Below are positions 16,390 to 25,162 of a DNA stretch of 64,000 nt, in pieces. This DNA is from Veillonellaceae bacterium (GTDB lineage Bacteria > Bacillota_C > Negativicutes > UBA1444). The stretch spans positions 54,745-118,744 of the forward strand of contig JAAZNU010000221.1 of assembly GCA_012798135.1 (NCBI GenBank), written 5' to 3'. The stretch's first letter is position 1, and every line of letters begins with the position of its first letter. A program made the position numbers and the translations under genes. The notes under the pieces are model-generated. The model did no database searches, was not told the origin of the DNA, and saw only the letters and a program-made list of their open reading frames with translations.

Positions 16390-16790
16390 GGCGTTTCCTC
16401 CTGGGGCCGCCCCGCCAGGGCGTCGGCCTCCTTGTTCTGCTCCCTGGGGATCCACTCGAACCGGATGTCCCAGCCCCTGCAGGCCAGGCGGATCTGCTCG
16501 TTGAGCTTGCGCAAGTGGTCCTTCAAGACCTGGTATCTCCCCGTGAGCTGGTAGATGACGAGCTGGCTGTCCGACTTGACGACCACCTCGTCGGTGGGCA
16601 CCCCTCCTTCCCGCAGCGTCCACAACGCCATGAGCACCGCGAAGTACTCACCGACGTTCGTGGTATTGCCCCACTGCTCCGGCACCACCCCCGAGCCGTG
16701 GACAACAGAATCACCGTCCCGGATGATGAAGCCGTACTTCGCCTTCGTCCGGTCGGCGGTGATCGAGCCGTCGCAGTGGATGACGATCAT
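16386..16790 (-). CDS. Ribonuclease H type I
   Basis: The 134-aa product shows MIVIHCDGSI (first Asp), NVGEYFAVLMAL (Glu), VKSDSQLVIYQL (Asp) and REQNKEADALA (last Asp), the RNase HI catalytic set. It degrades RNA in RNA-DNA hybrids, such as replication primers. Start ATG 16790 overlaps the upstream stop (ATGA). Confidence 0.85.
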   Translation of the reverse strand: MIVIHCDGSITADRTKAKYGFIIRDGDSVVHGSGVVPEQWGNTTNVGEYFAVLMALWTLREGGVPTDEVVVKSDSQLVIYQLTGRYQVLKDHLRKLNEQIRLACRGWDIRFEWIPREQNKEADALAGRPQEETP

Positions 16791-17017
16791 CTCTTCTTCC
16801 TCGCCTTGGCCTCCTCGCTCAGCTCCCCGTCTCCACATCCTCCGTCGGCGGAGGGCCATCTGGCGGCGGGATAGACGTTATCGATCGGCCCTCTGTCGCT
16901 GACGTTCTGCCACACCTCACCGGTCTTCGTGTTCTCGAACACGACGATCGGACGAGGGGCGTGGCGACGACACTCGCCCTCGACCATGTACTCGCAGTCG
17001 CAGCAATCGACCCACAT
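16787..17017 (-). CDS. Small Cys-rich protein
   Basis: The product is 76 aa. The N-terminus holds Cys/His residues (VDCCDCEYMVEGECRRH) that could bind zinc, and the C-terminus is Lys/Arg-rich. It lies directly after the zinc-ribbon gene and overlaps RNase H. Function is unknown. Confidence 0.55.
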   Translation of the reverse strand: MWVDCCDCEYMVEGECRRHAPRPIVVFENTKTGEVWQNVSDRGPIDNVYPAARWPSADGGCGDGELSEEAKARKKR

Positions 17018-17263
17018 CTACTTCTCCTCCTTCTTCTCGAACGGCTCAGAGCCGCACTTCGGGCACACGGGCGGGTTCCCCTTCGTGGGCGACCCGCACC
17101 GCGGGCACACGCTGCGATCCGCGGCCGTCTTGACTCCCGGTTCTTCCTTGTCCTTCTCGTACCCGAACTTCTCCATGCCCATGTCGTCCTCCAGCCGGCG
17201 CCTCATCGAGGCAGCCGCCTTGCGAACCCTGTCGAACCGTGTCCTGGTCTTGCGGTCCATCAT
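17018..17263 (-). CDS. Small zinc-ribbon protein
   Basis: The 81-aa product has a basic N-terminal helix (RKTRTRFDRVRKAA). The C-terminal zinc ribbon has two knuckles, CPRCGSPTKG and CPKCGSEPF. Its start overlaps the DNA polymerase stop, which suggests coupled translation. It may be a small DNA- or RNA-binding accessory of the replication complex. Function is unknown. Confidence 0.6.
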   Translation of the reverse strand: MMDRKTRTRFDRVRKAAASMRRRLEDDMGMEKFGYEKDKEEPGVKTAADRSVCPRCGSPTKGNPPVCPKCGSEPFEKKEEK

Positions 17264-19212
17264 TGCTTCGCCTCCGCCCAGTTGCTGGCGATGCCTCCTC
17301 CGGAGGTCAGGGGAACAGGCAGCCGAACCCCCATGTCCTGGTAGCTCTCCTGCATGTGCCTGCCCATCCGCTCGAAGACTGATTGGCTCGTCAGCTTCGG
17401 CATCTCGACCATGAGCTCGTCATGCACCTGAAGCAAGAGGCGCCCGCCCTCCCGACGGATGTCGGGATCCCGCCAGATGCGGAGCATGGCCAGCTTGGCA
17501 ATGTCGGCGGCCGTGCCCTGGATGCGGGTGTTGTAGGCCTGGCGGAGCGCCTTGAAGTAGGCCGGCGTGTCCCGAAGGGCCGCGGCGGGCAGGGCCCGGA
17601 TGCGCCCCATCAGGGTTTGCACGAACAGGTCCTTCTCGACCAGCCGGTGCGTCCTCTGGACGTCGGCGAGCAGAACGTGGAACGACGAGAAGAAGCGGTC
17701 CCGGATTTTCCTGGCCTCGGTGATGGCCTTCTTGCGGGCCTCGTCGGTGGAGATGTCGAACCCGAGCTGACCGGCCAGTTTGAGCAGGCCCTCACCGTAG
17801 AGCGTGCCGAAGCCGATGGTCTTCGCCCGGAAGCGGAAGACCAGCAGCTGCTTCTGCTCGTCGGTGAGCTGCTGCTTCGCCTCCTTCGCGGCGATCGCTT
17901 CCATGATCGCCTCGTACGGCACGTCGAAGGCGATGGCGGCGTTGCCGCTGTGGATGTCCTTGCCCTCTCGGATGATCTTGATCATCACCGGGTCGCCCGA
18001 GATGGCTGCGGCCAGCCGCATCTCCAGCTGGTCGTAGTCCCGGACCCCGAGGACGTTCCCGTCCTCGGCGATGAAGCACTCGCGAATCCGCTTCCCCTGA
18101 TCCGTGCGGGTGGGGATGTTCTGGAGGTTGGGGTCCGTGCTCGAGAGCCGGCCCGTCTCCGTGCCCACCTGGTTGAACGTGCCATGGACCCGGTCGTTCG
18201 CGTCGCGCTTCGAGAGCAGTCCCTCCACGAACGTGGACCGCAGCAGCCGAAGCTCCCGGTACTGCTGGAGGATCTTCGCCTCGGGGATACCCTGCTCCGC
18301 CCACAGGGCCAGCGATGCCTTGCCTGTGGACTGCCTCATCTCGCCCGACTCGCCACCATTCGTGAACTGGTTGGTGGTCAGACCCTTGTCGAGCAGGAAG
18401 TACTGGCGCAGCTGGCTGGGCGAGCTCAGGTTGATCGGGCGCCCGGCGATGGAGGCGAACTCCTTCTCCAGCTCCTCGATCCTCCTGGTCCACTCGACCT
18501 TGAGCTGCTCCAGCTTCGCCACATCGATCTTCACGCCCTGGCGCTCGATGTCCCAGAGCAGGTGGGTGAACGGCTCCTCGACCTGCACGAACAGGTCCCA
18601 GAGCGTCATGCCGCGCCAGTTTGTGATCCTCTGCAGCTGGGTGTTGAGCGTCCGGTCAATCCTGGCCGTGAGCCAGGAGTCGTTGGCGACGTAGTCGACG
18701 ACCAACTGCCTCGGTGCCTTCTTCAACAGGTCCCCGGCGGTCTCTCCCTTGCCGGGCCTTCCGAAGATGGATGCGAAATCGCCGTAGCGGATGGACGCCG
18801 GGTCGTCGGCTCCGTAGAGGGAGACGCCCAGGTCCTTCAGCTTGAGCGAGGAGCGGGAGCTGTCGCTCATCCCGGCCTTCACCAGCGTGTCGTGCGCCTT
18901 GGCTCGGATCGGGATGCCGATGTTCGCCATCATGTGGGCATCGAACTTCCAGTTGTGTGCCACGAGGATGGCGTCCTCGTCCTGCAACAGCTCCCGCAGG
19001 GGCTCGGCGTTCTGTGCTTCCAGGACCACCCGAATCTCGGGGGTGGCCAGGGAGATGTAGAGGGGAACGTCGCGGGTGATGTCCAGCCCGGTCGTCTCCG
19101 TGTCCAGGGCAACGGGGGCCTTGGACTCGCGCAGGCCACGGACGACGCCGGCTACCGCCTTGGGGTCGTCGAGCCAGATCGGCTCGGGTGCGTCGAGCTG
19201 GATCCTTTGCAT
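17260..19212 (-). CDS. DNA polymerase family A with 3'-5' exonuclease
   Basis: The 650-aa product has a DEDD exonuclease domain: VALDTETTGL (Asp37, Glu39), LVAHNWKFDAH and VVDYVANDSW. The polymerase domain shows motif A VRDYDQLEMRL (about residue 390, with Asp where Ser is usual), motif B RFRAKTIGFGTLYG (about 465) with the Phe of the O helix, and motif C LLLQVHDELMVE (about 595). The 5'-nuclease domain of bacterial Pol I is absent, as in most phage enzymes. It is the likely replicative polymerase, in one operon with primase, RecA and RNase H. Confidence 0.93.
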   Translation of the reverse strand: MQRIQLDAPEPIWLDDPKAVAGVVRGLRESKAPVALDTETTGLDITRDVPLYISLATPEIRVVLEAQNAEPLRELLQDEDAILVAHNWKFDAHMMANIGIPIRAKAHDTLVKAGMSDSSRSSLKLKDLGVSLYGADDPASIRYGDFASIFGRPGKGETAGDLLKKAPRQLVVDYVANDSWLTARIDRTLNTQLQRITNWRGMTLWDLFVQVEEPFTHLLWDIERQGVKIDVAKLEQLKVEWTRRIEELEKEFASIAGRPINLSSPSQLRQYFLLDKGLTTNQFTNGGESGEMRQSTGKASLALWAEQGIPEAKILQQYRELRLLRSTFVEGLLSKRDANDRVHGTFNQVGTETGRLSSTDPNLQNIPTRTDQGKRIRECFIAEDGNVLGVRDYDQLEMRLAAAISGDPVMIKIIREGKDIHSGNAAIAFDVPYEAIMEAIAAKEAKQQLTDEQKQLLVFRFRAKTIGFGTLYGEGLLKLAGQLGFDISTDEARKKAITEARKIRDRFFSSFHVLLADVQRTHRLVEKDLFVQTLMGRIRALPAAALRDTPAYFKALRQAYNTRIQGTAADIAKLAMLRIWRDPDIRREGGRLLLQVHDELMVEMPKLTSQSVFERMGRHMQESYQDMGVRLPVPLTSGGGIASNWAEAKQ

Positions 19213-19213
19213 G

Positions 19214-20272
19214 CTACCGACTCCTCAGCTCGCTCAGCTCCTCGTCGGAGGAACGGCTCACGGCAACCATCCGCCGCTGCTCCGCCAGGTCGGCCGCGAA
19301 CGTCGCCGCCAGGTCGAGCGGCTCCATCAGGGCCTTGATGTCCGGCAGCAGGTTGCCGATCGGGTTCGTCTCGGGGATGAGGATCTGCATGAAGTTCTTG
19401 TCGGTACGGGCCTTGTTGATCGTCAGGATCGTGTTGAACACGTCCAGGGCCTGCGGGGACTGGCACTTGTTCGAGCACGCCTTCAGCTCGTTGACCCGGA
19501 CGGGGACGCCGCACCGCTGGCAGTAGTACTTCCCCGTCCTCGCCACCTTGGCGAACTCTTCCTTCGTCTCCGACGAGAACTTCAGAAGGGTCGACCCGCA
19601 CTGCGGACAGCTGAACTCGGTGGTCCCGAGCTTGCCGCCGCAGATGCACTTGTTGCGGAGCCGCTGGTTGTGATTGACCAGCACCTCGTAGTCCGGGATG
19701 GTGAACTCGACGTACCGCCGGGCGGCGTTGACCGTCGGGTATCCCTGCTCGCACGCCGGGCAGTCCCGCTCCGGGGAAACGTCACTGAGGCACATCTTCG
19801 GGTACGTCTCCTGCGGATTGTTCTTCCGCGGGATGAGGTGGTACTTCCGCAGGTGCACCACGGTGAACACCTTCCGGGGCCGGGCCGCCGTCTGTTCGCT
19901 GCCGATCTGGCACGGCAGGCACGGCTTCGGGTTCACCGGGTCCGGGCCGGCCGAGCACGGCAGGTAGACGTAGCGCGTCTTGCCGTCCAGCGTCTTGTGG
20001 TCCTTCCGGCATCCCGGCGTCTGGAACATCGGCGGAATGGCGTGCCGACGGTACCGGAAGAACGGCTCGACCGCCGTCTTCACCAGCCCCTCGTCCTCGT
20101 CGTAGAAGCGGTTCTGGTACCGCCCCTCCACCAGGACGATGCGCTCGTCCTGGCCCTCGGTCAGCCGGAGCTCGTTGAACAGGCCCATGCCCCGGGAGCT
20201 CCCGCGGCCTCCACGGGTGCTTTCCTGCGCCAACGGGTTCGCGCCAACGAGAACACTTCGTCCCTCAGTCAT
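19214..20272 (-). CDS. Multi-zinc-cluster protein, probable replication accessory
   Basis: The 352-aa product has several Cys clusters in order: PCSAGPDPVNPKPCLPC, CLSDVSPERDCPAC, CICGG with FSCPQCG, and YYCQRCG with ACSNKC. An N-terminal Gly/Arg-rich stretch and a C-terminal acidic helix flank them. The position between DNA polymerase and primase suggests a single-strand binding or primosome role, similar in style to phage zinc-containing single-strand binding proteins. No direct family match was made. Confidence 0.6.
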   Translation of the reverse strand: MTEGRSVLVGANPLAQESTRGGRGSSRGMGLFNELRLTEGQDERIVLVEGRYQNRFYDEDEGLVKTAVEPFFRYRRHAIPPMFQTPGCRKDHKTLDGKTRYVYLPCSAGPDPVNPKPCLPCQIGSEQTAARPRKVFTVVHLRKYHLIPRKNNPQETYPKMCLSDVSPERDCPACEQGYPTVNAARRYVEFTIPDYEVLVNHNQRLRNKCICGGKLGTTEFSCPQCGSTLLKFSSETKEEFAKVARTGKYYCQRCGVPVRVNELKACSNKCQSPQALDVFNTILTINKARTDKNFMQILIPETNPIGNLLPDIKALMEPLDLAATFAADLAEQRRMVAVSRSSDEELSELRSR

Positions 20273-20945
20273 TGGTCCTCTCCTTGCCCCGCTTCGGGGC
20301 GGTCTTGGGCCCGTGCTCGGGCCTCGGGTAACGGAGCGCCAGGTACAGACGCTCCAGCGACTTCGCCCGGAAGACGTAGGCGATTCCGGGCGCGGCCATG
20401 ATCACCTCCTGCTTGAGCGTGTCCTCAAGGTACTTCTGGAACTCGCACTGGTGGTAGAACTTCTGGAACGTCCCGATGGACGTGATGACACCGTCTCCAT
20501 GCTTCTTCCATCCGGCCCGGGCCACGCCCTCCTTTTGGAGGGCCTTCCCGGACTCGGGCGTGGCCGTCCGGACAGCCACCAGCAGAACCTTCTTCGTCAT
20601 CTTCCAGGCCTTGAGCAGAGCGTTCTTTCGATCCGCCGGATCCTCGATGACATTGAGTACGAAGCCGAGGTTGACGACGTCGTAGGCCTGGGCGAGGGCC
20701 AGTCCCCCCTTGCATCCCGGCTCGAAGGTGAAGATGAACCGGGAGCGGCCACGGTAGTTCGGGTCCCACCCGCTGGCCTGGAACCCCCTACGGTTCAGTC
20801 GGCTGATGTCATCCCCACGGCCACAGCCGTAGTCGAACACGCTCGTGTTCTTTCCGATCAGGCCCTCAGACAGGGCGAGGTCGATCGGTCTCGAGTGACG
20901 GGTCCTCCTGATCGCGGTCCTGCCGCGGTTGATAATCGTCTGCAT
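20265..20945 (-). CDS. SAM methyltransferase of the DNA phosphorothioation-associated family
   Basis: The 226-aa product begins with RTAIRRTRHSRPIDLALSEG, then FDYGCGRGDDISRL (SAM motif I), ASGWDPNYR, and VVNLGFVLNVIEDPADR. This series is characteristic, from memory of the family, of methyltransferases found beside bacterial dnd phosphorothioation genes. The substrate is not established. The gene overlaps primase by 80 bp and the zinc-cluster gene by 8. No dnd genes are in the window. Counter-defence or DNA modification are possible roles. Confidence 0.75.
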   Translation of the reverse strand: MQTIINRGRTAIRRTRHSRPIDLALSEGLIGKNTSVFDYGCGRGDDISRLNRRGFQASGWDPNYRGRSRFIFTFEPGCKGGLALAQAYDVVNLGFVLNVIEDPADRKNALLKAWKMTKKVLLVAVRTATPESGKALQKEGVARAGWKKHGDGVITSIGTFQKFYHQCEFQKYLEDTLKQEVIMAAPGIAYVFRAKSLERLYLALRYPRPEHGPKTAPKRGKERTND

Positions 20946-21858
20946 CGCTTACTCCAAGCGTCTGTCTGACCTCGTTGATGGTCAGGTCGTCGGGTTGGCG
21001 AACGTCTCTGGGGTACTTCACGATCCTCACCCCGTTGGTTCTTCGGCGCAAATCGGCCGTCAACATCCTCGACGCGGATTTTCCAGTTTCGTCGTTGTCG
21101 AGGAATACCAAGAACGGCCCCCGAAGTCCAGCAAGAAGTTCCACCTGCGATCCCGCCACGGGCGCACCGCAGGTGGCCACGACGTTGCGTACGCCAGCCA
21201 TGCGTACCCACATGAGGGCCTTGAAGCCCTCGACGACCACGATGGGAGACGGATCCTCGGAGTCGGCGACCCGGTAGTAGTTCCACAGCGACCACTTCGG
21301 GTTTACCTGGTAGGGGAACCCTTCGTGCGTGCCGTAGGCCCAGTACTTGGGCGCGTTTCCGTAGTAGGCGACGTAGCCGTCGTCGTCCTTCGAGAGGACG
21401 GCGCCACCGACGACGCCCAGCAGGGCTCCCTGGACATCCCGGATCGGGTACACGACGCGGAACCGCTCTCCGTCCCACCCGACCTCCATCTCGTCCAGGA
21501 TCTCCCGTGCGAAGCCCGCCTTGATCAGGTTCATGGGGCGCCGGTTCAGGTACTGCCCGAGCAGGTACTCGGGGCACGGCACCCGGTCTACCCGCTTGAC
21601 TTGCTCCTGCACGGCCAGGGCCTTGAGGTCGTCGACCTTCCTGCGTGCCTCCTCACGCGACAGGCCTCCGTGCTCGGTCAGCAGGCTCATCAGCGGTTTC
21701 CAGCCGGTGGCGCAGGTGAAGCAGCGCCAGCGGCTCTTGTCGAGCTGGATCTCCATCGAGGGCGATCGCTCCTGCCCGCCCTTGTGGAACGGGCAGTAGC
21801 AGATCAGCTTGTTCCCCGTCGGGTGGTGGACCCGGACATTGGGAATCGTGATCCTCAT
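20866..21858 (-). CDS. DnaG-type primase
   Basis: The 330-aa product has an N-terminal zinc finger (CYCPFHKGG, then WRCFTC) and a TOPRIM domain: IVVVEGFKALMW (Glu) and FLVFLDNDETGK (Asp-x-Asp). It makes RNA primers for DNA synthesis. It has no helicase domain, and no DnaB-like helicase is in the window. The start ATG overlaps the upstream stop (TGATG). The C-terminal 26 residues, encoded in the overlap with the methyltransferase gene, look unconstrained. Confidence 0.88.
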   Translation of the reverse strand: MRITIPNVRVHHPTGNKLICYCPFHKGGQERSPSMEIQLDKSRWRCFTCATGWKPLMSLLTEHGGLSREEARRKVDDLKALAVQEQVKRVDRVPCPEYLLGQYLNRRPMNLIKAGFAREILDEMEVGWDGERFRVVYPIRDVQGALLGVVGGAVLSKDDDGYVAYYGNAPKYWAYGTHEGFPYQVNPKWSLWNYYRVADSEDPSPIVVVEGFKALMWVRMAGVRNVVATCGAPVAGSQVELLAGLRGPFLVFLDNDETGKSASRMLTADLRRRTNGVRIVKYPRDVRQPDDLTINEVRQTLGVSDADDYQPRQDRDQEDPSLETDRPRPV

Positions 21859-22160
21859 CAGTACTGCCCTTCTCCCTTGCTCAGGTGATCTGCGATGCTC
21901 TCCTCCGCGGTGCTGGTTTCCGACTCCTCCCGGAAGATGGTCTGGACAACCGATTCCTCCACGGCGTCGATGAGGGCGTTGAGGTTGTCCCGTACCCGCT
22001 TGTTCCAGTCGCGGGTCTTGCGGCTAAGGCCAATGGCCTTCTTCGAGTCGGGGTCGACAAGAGAGATCTCGGCGTCCAGAGTCGGGCCCTGGAAGGTGAC
22101 CTCGACGATCAGCCGCCGCACGGCCACCCCTCCGATGCGACACCCGACCCCCTTCTTCAT
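21858..22160 (-). CDS. Small hypothetical protein
   Basis: The product is 100 aa. A beta-rich first half (RRLIVEVTFQGPTLDAEISL) is followed by a charged helix. It overlaps both neighbours by 1-4 bases and sits directly upstream of primase. No family was recognised. Confidence 0.55.
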   Translation of the reverse strand: MKKGVGCRIGGVAVRRLIVEVTFQGPTLDAEISLVDPDSKKAIGLSRKTRDWNKRVRDNLNALIDAVEESVVQTIFREESETSTAEESIADHLSKGEGQY

Positions 22161-22438
22161 TTCCCCGTCTCCTCCCGGAAGCGGTCCCGCTCCAGCTTGT
22201 TGAGCGCTTTGATCAACTCGGCGTACGCCGTCTTCCTCCGGGCGGCGTTCAGCTCGTCCACCAGCTCGTCCAGGATCCGAGCGGCCGAGTGGACGATCAG
22301 GTCGTCTCGCTCAACCTCGATCTCGAGTTGGTAGCCGTACTCCGTGGAGCTGAAGCTCTGCGCCGGCCCCGGGATCTTCTGCGTGCAGATGCTGCGCACC
22401 AGGATCTTCCCAGAGGGCAGCTCTTCGAGTGAAGCCAT
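22157..22438 (-). CDS. Small hypothetical protein
   Basis: The product is 93 aa. A beta-type start (GKILVRSICTQKI, YQLEIEVERDDLIV) is followed by a long helix (LDELVDELNAARRK). Its layout resembles the next gene downstream, so the two may be paralogues or partners. A GGAGG site is followed by seven Ts just before the ATG. A strong hairpin lies upstream at 22457-22485. Confidence 0.55.
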   Translation of the reverse strand: MASLEELPSGKILVRSICTQKIPGPAQSFSSTEYGYQLEIEVERDDLIVHSAARILDELVDELNAARRKTAYAELIKALNKLERDRFREETGK

Positions 22439-22456
22439 GAAAAAAACCTCCGTGAT

Positions 22457-22485
22457 CGGCCGGCGGGGTCATCCCCCGCCGGCCG
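22457..22485 (-). terminator. Perfect 12-bp GC hairpin between genes
   Basis: CGGCCGGCGGGG (22457-22468) pairs perfectly with CCCCGCCGGCCG (22474-22485) around a 5-nt loop. On the minus strand a seven-T run (22446-22440) follows 10 nt later, but it lies between the ribosome site and ATG of the next gene. It may be a terminator, an attenuator or a transcript-stabilising stem. Confidence 0.55.
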
Positions 22486-22494
22486 GTCGTCCTG

Positions 22495-22941
22495 CTACGC
22501 GTTGAACAACGCGGTCAAGTCGATGGCCTTGGGGCCGGTATGCCGCGGCATCTCCTCCACCTCCTTGACCACGAGGTTCACCTTGTGGTCGGGGTTGGAC
22601 GCCAGGGCGTTGCGGATGGCGGACGTCTTCGGCTTCACGATCTCCTCGAAGTACTCGGGGAACTGGTCCCCGAGCTGCTCCTTGGCGGTGGCGATGTCGG
22701 TGCCCATCTCGTAGGACCTCGGGATCGTCATCTTGTACAGGGGCGACTCGGCGCGATTCGCCTTCAGCGCCTTGATGTGCGCCTCGCGGGCCTCGTTGAA
22801 CGAGTCGGCCAACTGCGTCAGCTCCTGGATCTCGTCCGGGTGAGCGGCCACGAAGGTGTGGAGGGCCCGAAGGCGCTCCTCCAACTTCCGGTAGGTTCGC
22901 TCGACCGGGTTGAGTCCGTTGGACTTCGTGCTCGTGGGCAT
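22495..22941 (-). CDS. Helical hypothetical protein
   Basis: The product is 148 aa, with long charged helices (VERTYRKLEERLRALHTFVA, ELTQLADSFNEAREAHIKAL) and a C-terminal beta stretch (HKVNLVVKEVEEMP). No family was recognised. The ribosome site is AGAGGAG before ATG 22941. It lies between the UDG gene and the small genes upstream of primase. Confidence 0.55.
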   Translation of the reverse strand: MPTSTKSNGLNPVERTYRKLEERLRALHTFVAAHPDEIQELTQLADSFNEAREAHIKALKANRAESPLYKMTIPRSYEMGTDIATAKEQLGDQFPEYFEEIVKPKTSAIRNALASNPDHKVNLVVKEVEEMPRHTGPKAIDLTALFNA

Positions 22942-22971
22942 GTCGTTCTCCTCTTCTCTTCGTCGGCCGTA

Positions 22972-23613
22972 TCAGGCCGTCTTGTGGGGGCGATCACGCC
23001 CCAAGTTCTCGAACGCCTCGACCGTCCTTCGGACGTGGATCAGCTGGTCCACCGTCGCCTGGATGAGGTCGAAGTTGTGGGCCCGCCGGAGCAGGCCCGC
23101 CGGATGCTGGATCGACACCACCGGGTATCGAAGCGTGCACGTCCGGCCAGGAATCTCAATCTCGTACGTGTCTTTCGTGGCGTCCTTCAACGTCCTGAAG
23201 TTGGTGAACGCCTTGGTCGGCACCGCGCCCGCCGCCACGATGACGACGGGGTCGACCAGGTAGATCTGCTCGAGCAGCAGCGGCTTGCAGCTCTGGACCT
23301 CCTGCTTGGTCGGGGGCCTGTTGTTGCCGAGGGGGTCCACGGGACGGCACTTCACGGTGTTGGCGATGTAGATCGTCCTCCGGTCGATGCCTGCCCTGCT
23401 CAGCAACGTGTCCAGCATGTCGCCGGCGTCCCCGACGAACGGTGCGCCGCTCTTGTCCTCCTCCTTTCCCGGCGCTTCGCCGATGAGCATGATACGGGCC
23501 TCCGAACTCCCGCCCCCGAACACCACGTTCAGGCGCGTGTCGGCGAGCCCACATGCTTGGCATTTCTGAGCCTTCTGCTCCAGCTTCTGGAGCAGCTCCA
23601 GCATGATGGTCAC
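22972..23613 (-). CDS. Uracil-DNA glycosylase, family 4 (Fe-S)
   Basis: The 213-aa product has Cys18 and Cys21 (KCQACGL), [41 protein letters not shown] (Cys89), [12 protein letters not shown] (Cys109) and a late IQHPAG. This is the family 4 pattern with a 4Fe-4S cluster. It removes uracil from DNA, protecting against deamination. The start is GTG 23613, with AAGGAGG 5 nt upstream. A non-coding gap of 128 bp separates it from the helicase; it holds only a 14-codon frame with no clear ribosome site. Confidence 0.88.
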   Translation of the reverse strand: MTIMLELLQKLEQKAQKCQACGLADTRLNVVFGGGSSEARIMLIGEAPGKEEDKSGAPFVGDAGDMLDTLLSRAGIDRRTIYIANTVKCRPVDPLGNNRPPTKQEVQSCKPLLLEQIYLVDPVVIVAAGAVPTKAFTNFRTLKDATKDTYEIEIPGRTCTLRYPVVSIQHPAGLLRRAHNFDLIQATVDQLIHVRRTVEAFENLGRDRPHKTA

Positions 23614-23741
23614 GAAAACCTCCTTCGGGCCGCAGTGGCCCGACCATCGCGTTCCTTATGACGGAGGATTCGCACCTGTTTCACCTGCGTTGTGCATCCT
23701 TGACCTTCTTTGGGTCTTTGATCTTCATGGCACGGCCTACA

Positions 23742-25154
23742 TCAAACCTCAAAAGGTGTCCAGTTGTATGGACCACCCATGTCGGCCGGCCAGGTATCAA
23801 TCACGCGCTTGAGCGCCCGGACGAGCCCGTAGACGGGGCCCGCACCGTTGCCTAGAGCGTCCTGGATCAGGATGACTTTGGGCGCCTGCTTCCCCGGGCG
23901 GTCCCGGAGGATGCGGCCTACTACCTGCTGGAACAGGTTCTTGTCCTTGAACGGCTCGCACACGACCAGCGTGTCGAGCGTGGCGCTGTCCAGGCCCTCC
24001 TTTGCGATGCCCATGATGCCCAGGACCACCGGCGCCTCGGCCAGGACCTTCGTCCTGGTCGCCAGCGGGGTCGACCCGATGATCATGCCGGCATCCACGA
24101 TGCGTTCGTTCAGCTGCTTCAGCAGGTCCTTCCGCTGGCTGATGACCAGGACGCGGCGTCCCTCGGCGACGAGCATCTTGATCAGGTTCGAGATCTCCAG
24201 GGTCCGGGCGGTGTTGGCTGCCAGGACGCTCCAGACCTTCTGGACGTTGAGTTCGCCCCAGACGGAGATCGACTTCCGGAAGGCGGCATCCTCCATCAGG
24301 TCCTTCGAGCTGACCGGCGTGTAGAAGAAGAACCGGGGTTGGAGGGACTGCTTCAAGTACTTGAACCTGACGGGGCCGAAGTGGTACTGGTACACCGCCT
24401 CCAGGCGATCAGATCTCTCGGGCGTGGCCGTCAGGCCCAGGCGTCGGCCCATGAACACCCCTGCTACTCGGTTGTAGACGGGGGCGGCCACCTTGTGGAT
24501 CTCGTCGATGATGACCATCCCGAACCGGCGTCGGAGCTCCATCGGGAAGTCCGCGGCGATCGGGAAGAGGGACTGGACCGAGGCCAGCACGACGGGGCAG
24601 TCCCACTCGGACCGGCCGTCGTAGACGTGACCGATCTTGATGTCCAGCGGTCGGATGAACAGGCGGATCATCTTCTCCCACTGTTCGAGGATGGAGGTGT
24701 TGTCCGCCAGCACGACCAGGGGCACGCGGTGCTGGGCCCAGATGTGCAGGGCGACGGGTGTCTTTCCGATCCCGCAGGCGAGGGACAGGATGCCGTCGTC
24801 CTGGATCAGGCTCTTCACGGCGTCCGACTGCACGGTCAGGGACGGGTCGAGCTTGTCCAGTTCCACCACGCTCTCGATGTCCAGACGCTCGTACCCATCC
24901 GGGAAGGCCGGCCTGAGGTCCTTGTAGCCCAGGCCCAGCTTCGCGATCGTGGCCTTGAGAGAGGACCGCGATAGGAAGTGACGTGGTACGCCGATGTGGT
25001 CCTTCCGGTCCCGGAAAAGGTAGAACGTCTTCAGTGCGTTGTACGTGGACGATCCGTACTCGAAGGTCAGGGCAGACCTGATCTGCTGGACCGCGAAATG
25101 CTCCTTGGGGAGCCAGATCAGGCCGTTCTCGATGACGGTGTTCTTGTCCGACAT
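23742..25154 (-). CDS. SF2 DNA helicase (DEIH type)
   Basis: The 470-aa product has Walker A LACGIGKTPVAL (about 126-132), motif Ia VVLADNTSILEQW, motif II VIIDEIH (217-220), motif III LGLTATPERSDR, and C-terminal motifs GIAKEGLDSATLDTLV and QQVVGRILRDRPGK. The layout resembles UvsW/RadD/XPB-like helicases that remodel forks and recombination intermediates. It is first in the minus-strand replication operon, with a GGAGGAGG ribosome site and its own promoter in the divergent region. Confidence 0.88.
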   Translation of the reverse strand: MSDKNTVIENGLIWLPKEHFAVQQIRSALTFEYGSSTYNALKTFYLFRDRKDHIGVPRHFLSRSSLKATIAKLGLGYKDLRPAFPDGYERLDIESVVELDKLDPSLTVQSDAVKSLIQDDGILSLACGIGKTPVALHIWAQHRVPLVVLADNTSILEQWEKMIRLFIRPLDIKIGHVYDGRSEWDCPVVLASVQSLFPIAADFPMELRRRFGMVIIDEIHKVAAPVYNRVAGVFMGRRLGLTATPERSDRLEAVYQYHFGPVRFKYLKQSLQPRFFFYTPVSSKDLMEDAAFRKSISVWGELNVQKVWSVLAANTARTLEISNLIKMLVAEGRRVLVISQRKDLLKQLNERIVDAGMIIGSTPLATRTKVLAEAPVVLGIMGIAKEGLDSATLDTLVVCEPFKDKNLFQQVVGRILRDRPGKQAPKVILIQDALGNGAGPVYGLVRALKRVIDTWPADMGGPYNWTPFEV

Positions 25155-25162
25155 GCGACCTC

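Noticed and set aside
17383..19338. A 651-codon plus-strand open frame opposite the DNA polymerase
   Set aside because: Shadow frame; all polymerase and exonuclease motifs lie on the minus strand.
22437..22456. Reading the seven-T run as a terminator tail of the 22457-22485 hairpin with certainty
   Set aside because: The run is 10 nt from the stem and lies between the ribosome site and ATG of the next gene, so it may only be a spacer. Kept as a candidate.
23614..23741. A promoter or small gene in the gap between UDG and helicase
   Set aside because: A TTGACC-like box faces the plus strand with no gene behind it, and the 14-codon minus frame has no clear ribosome site.
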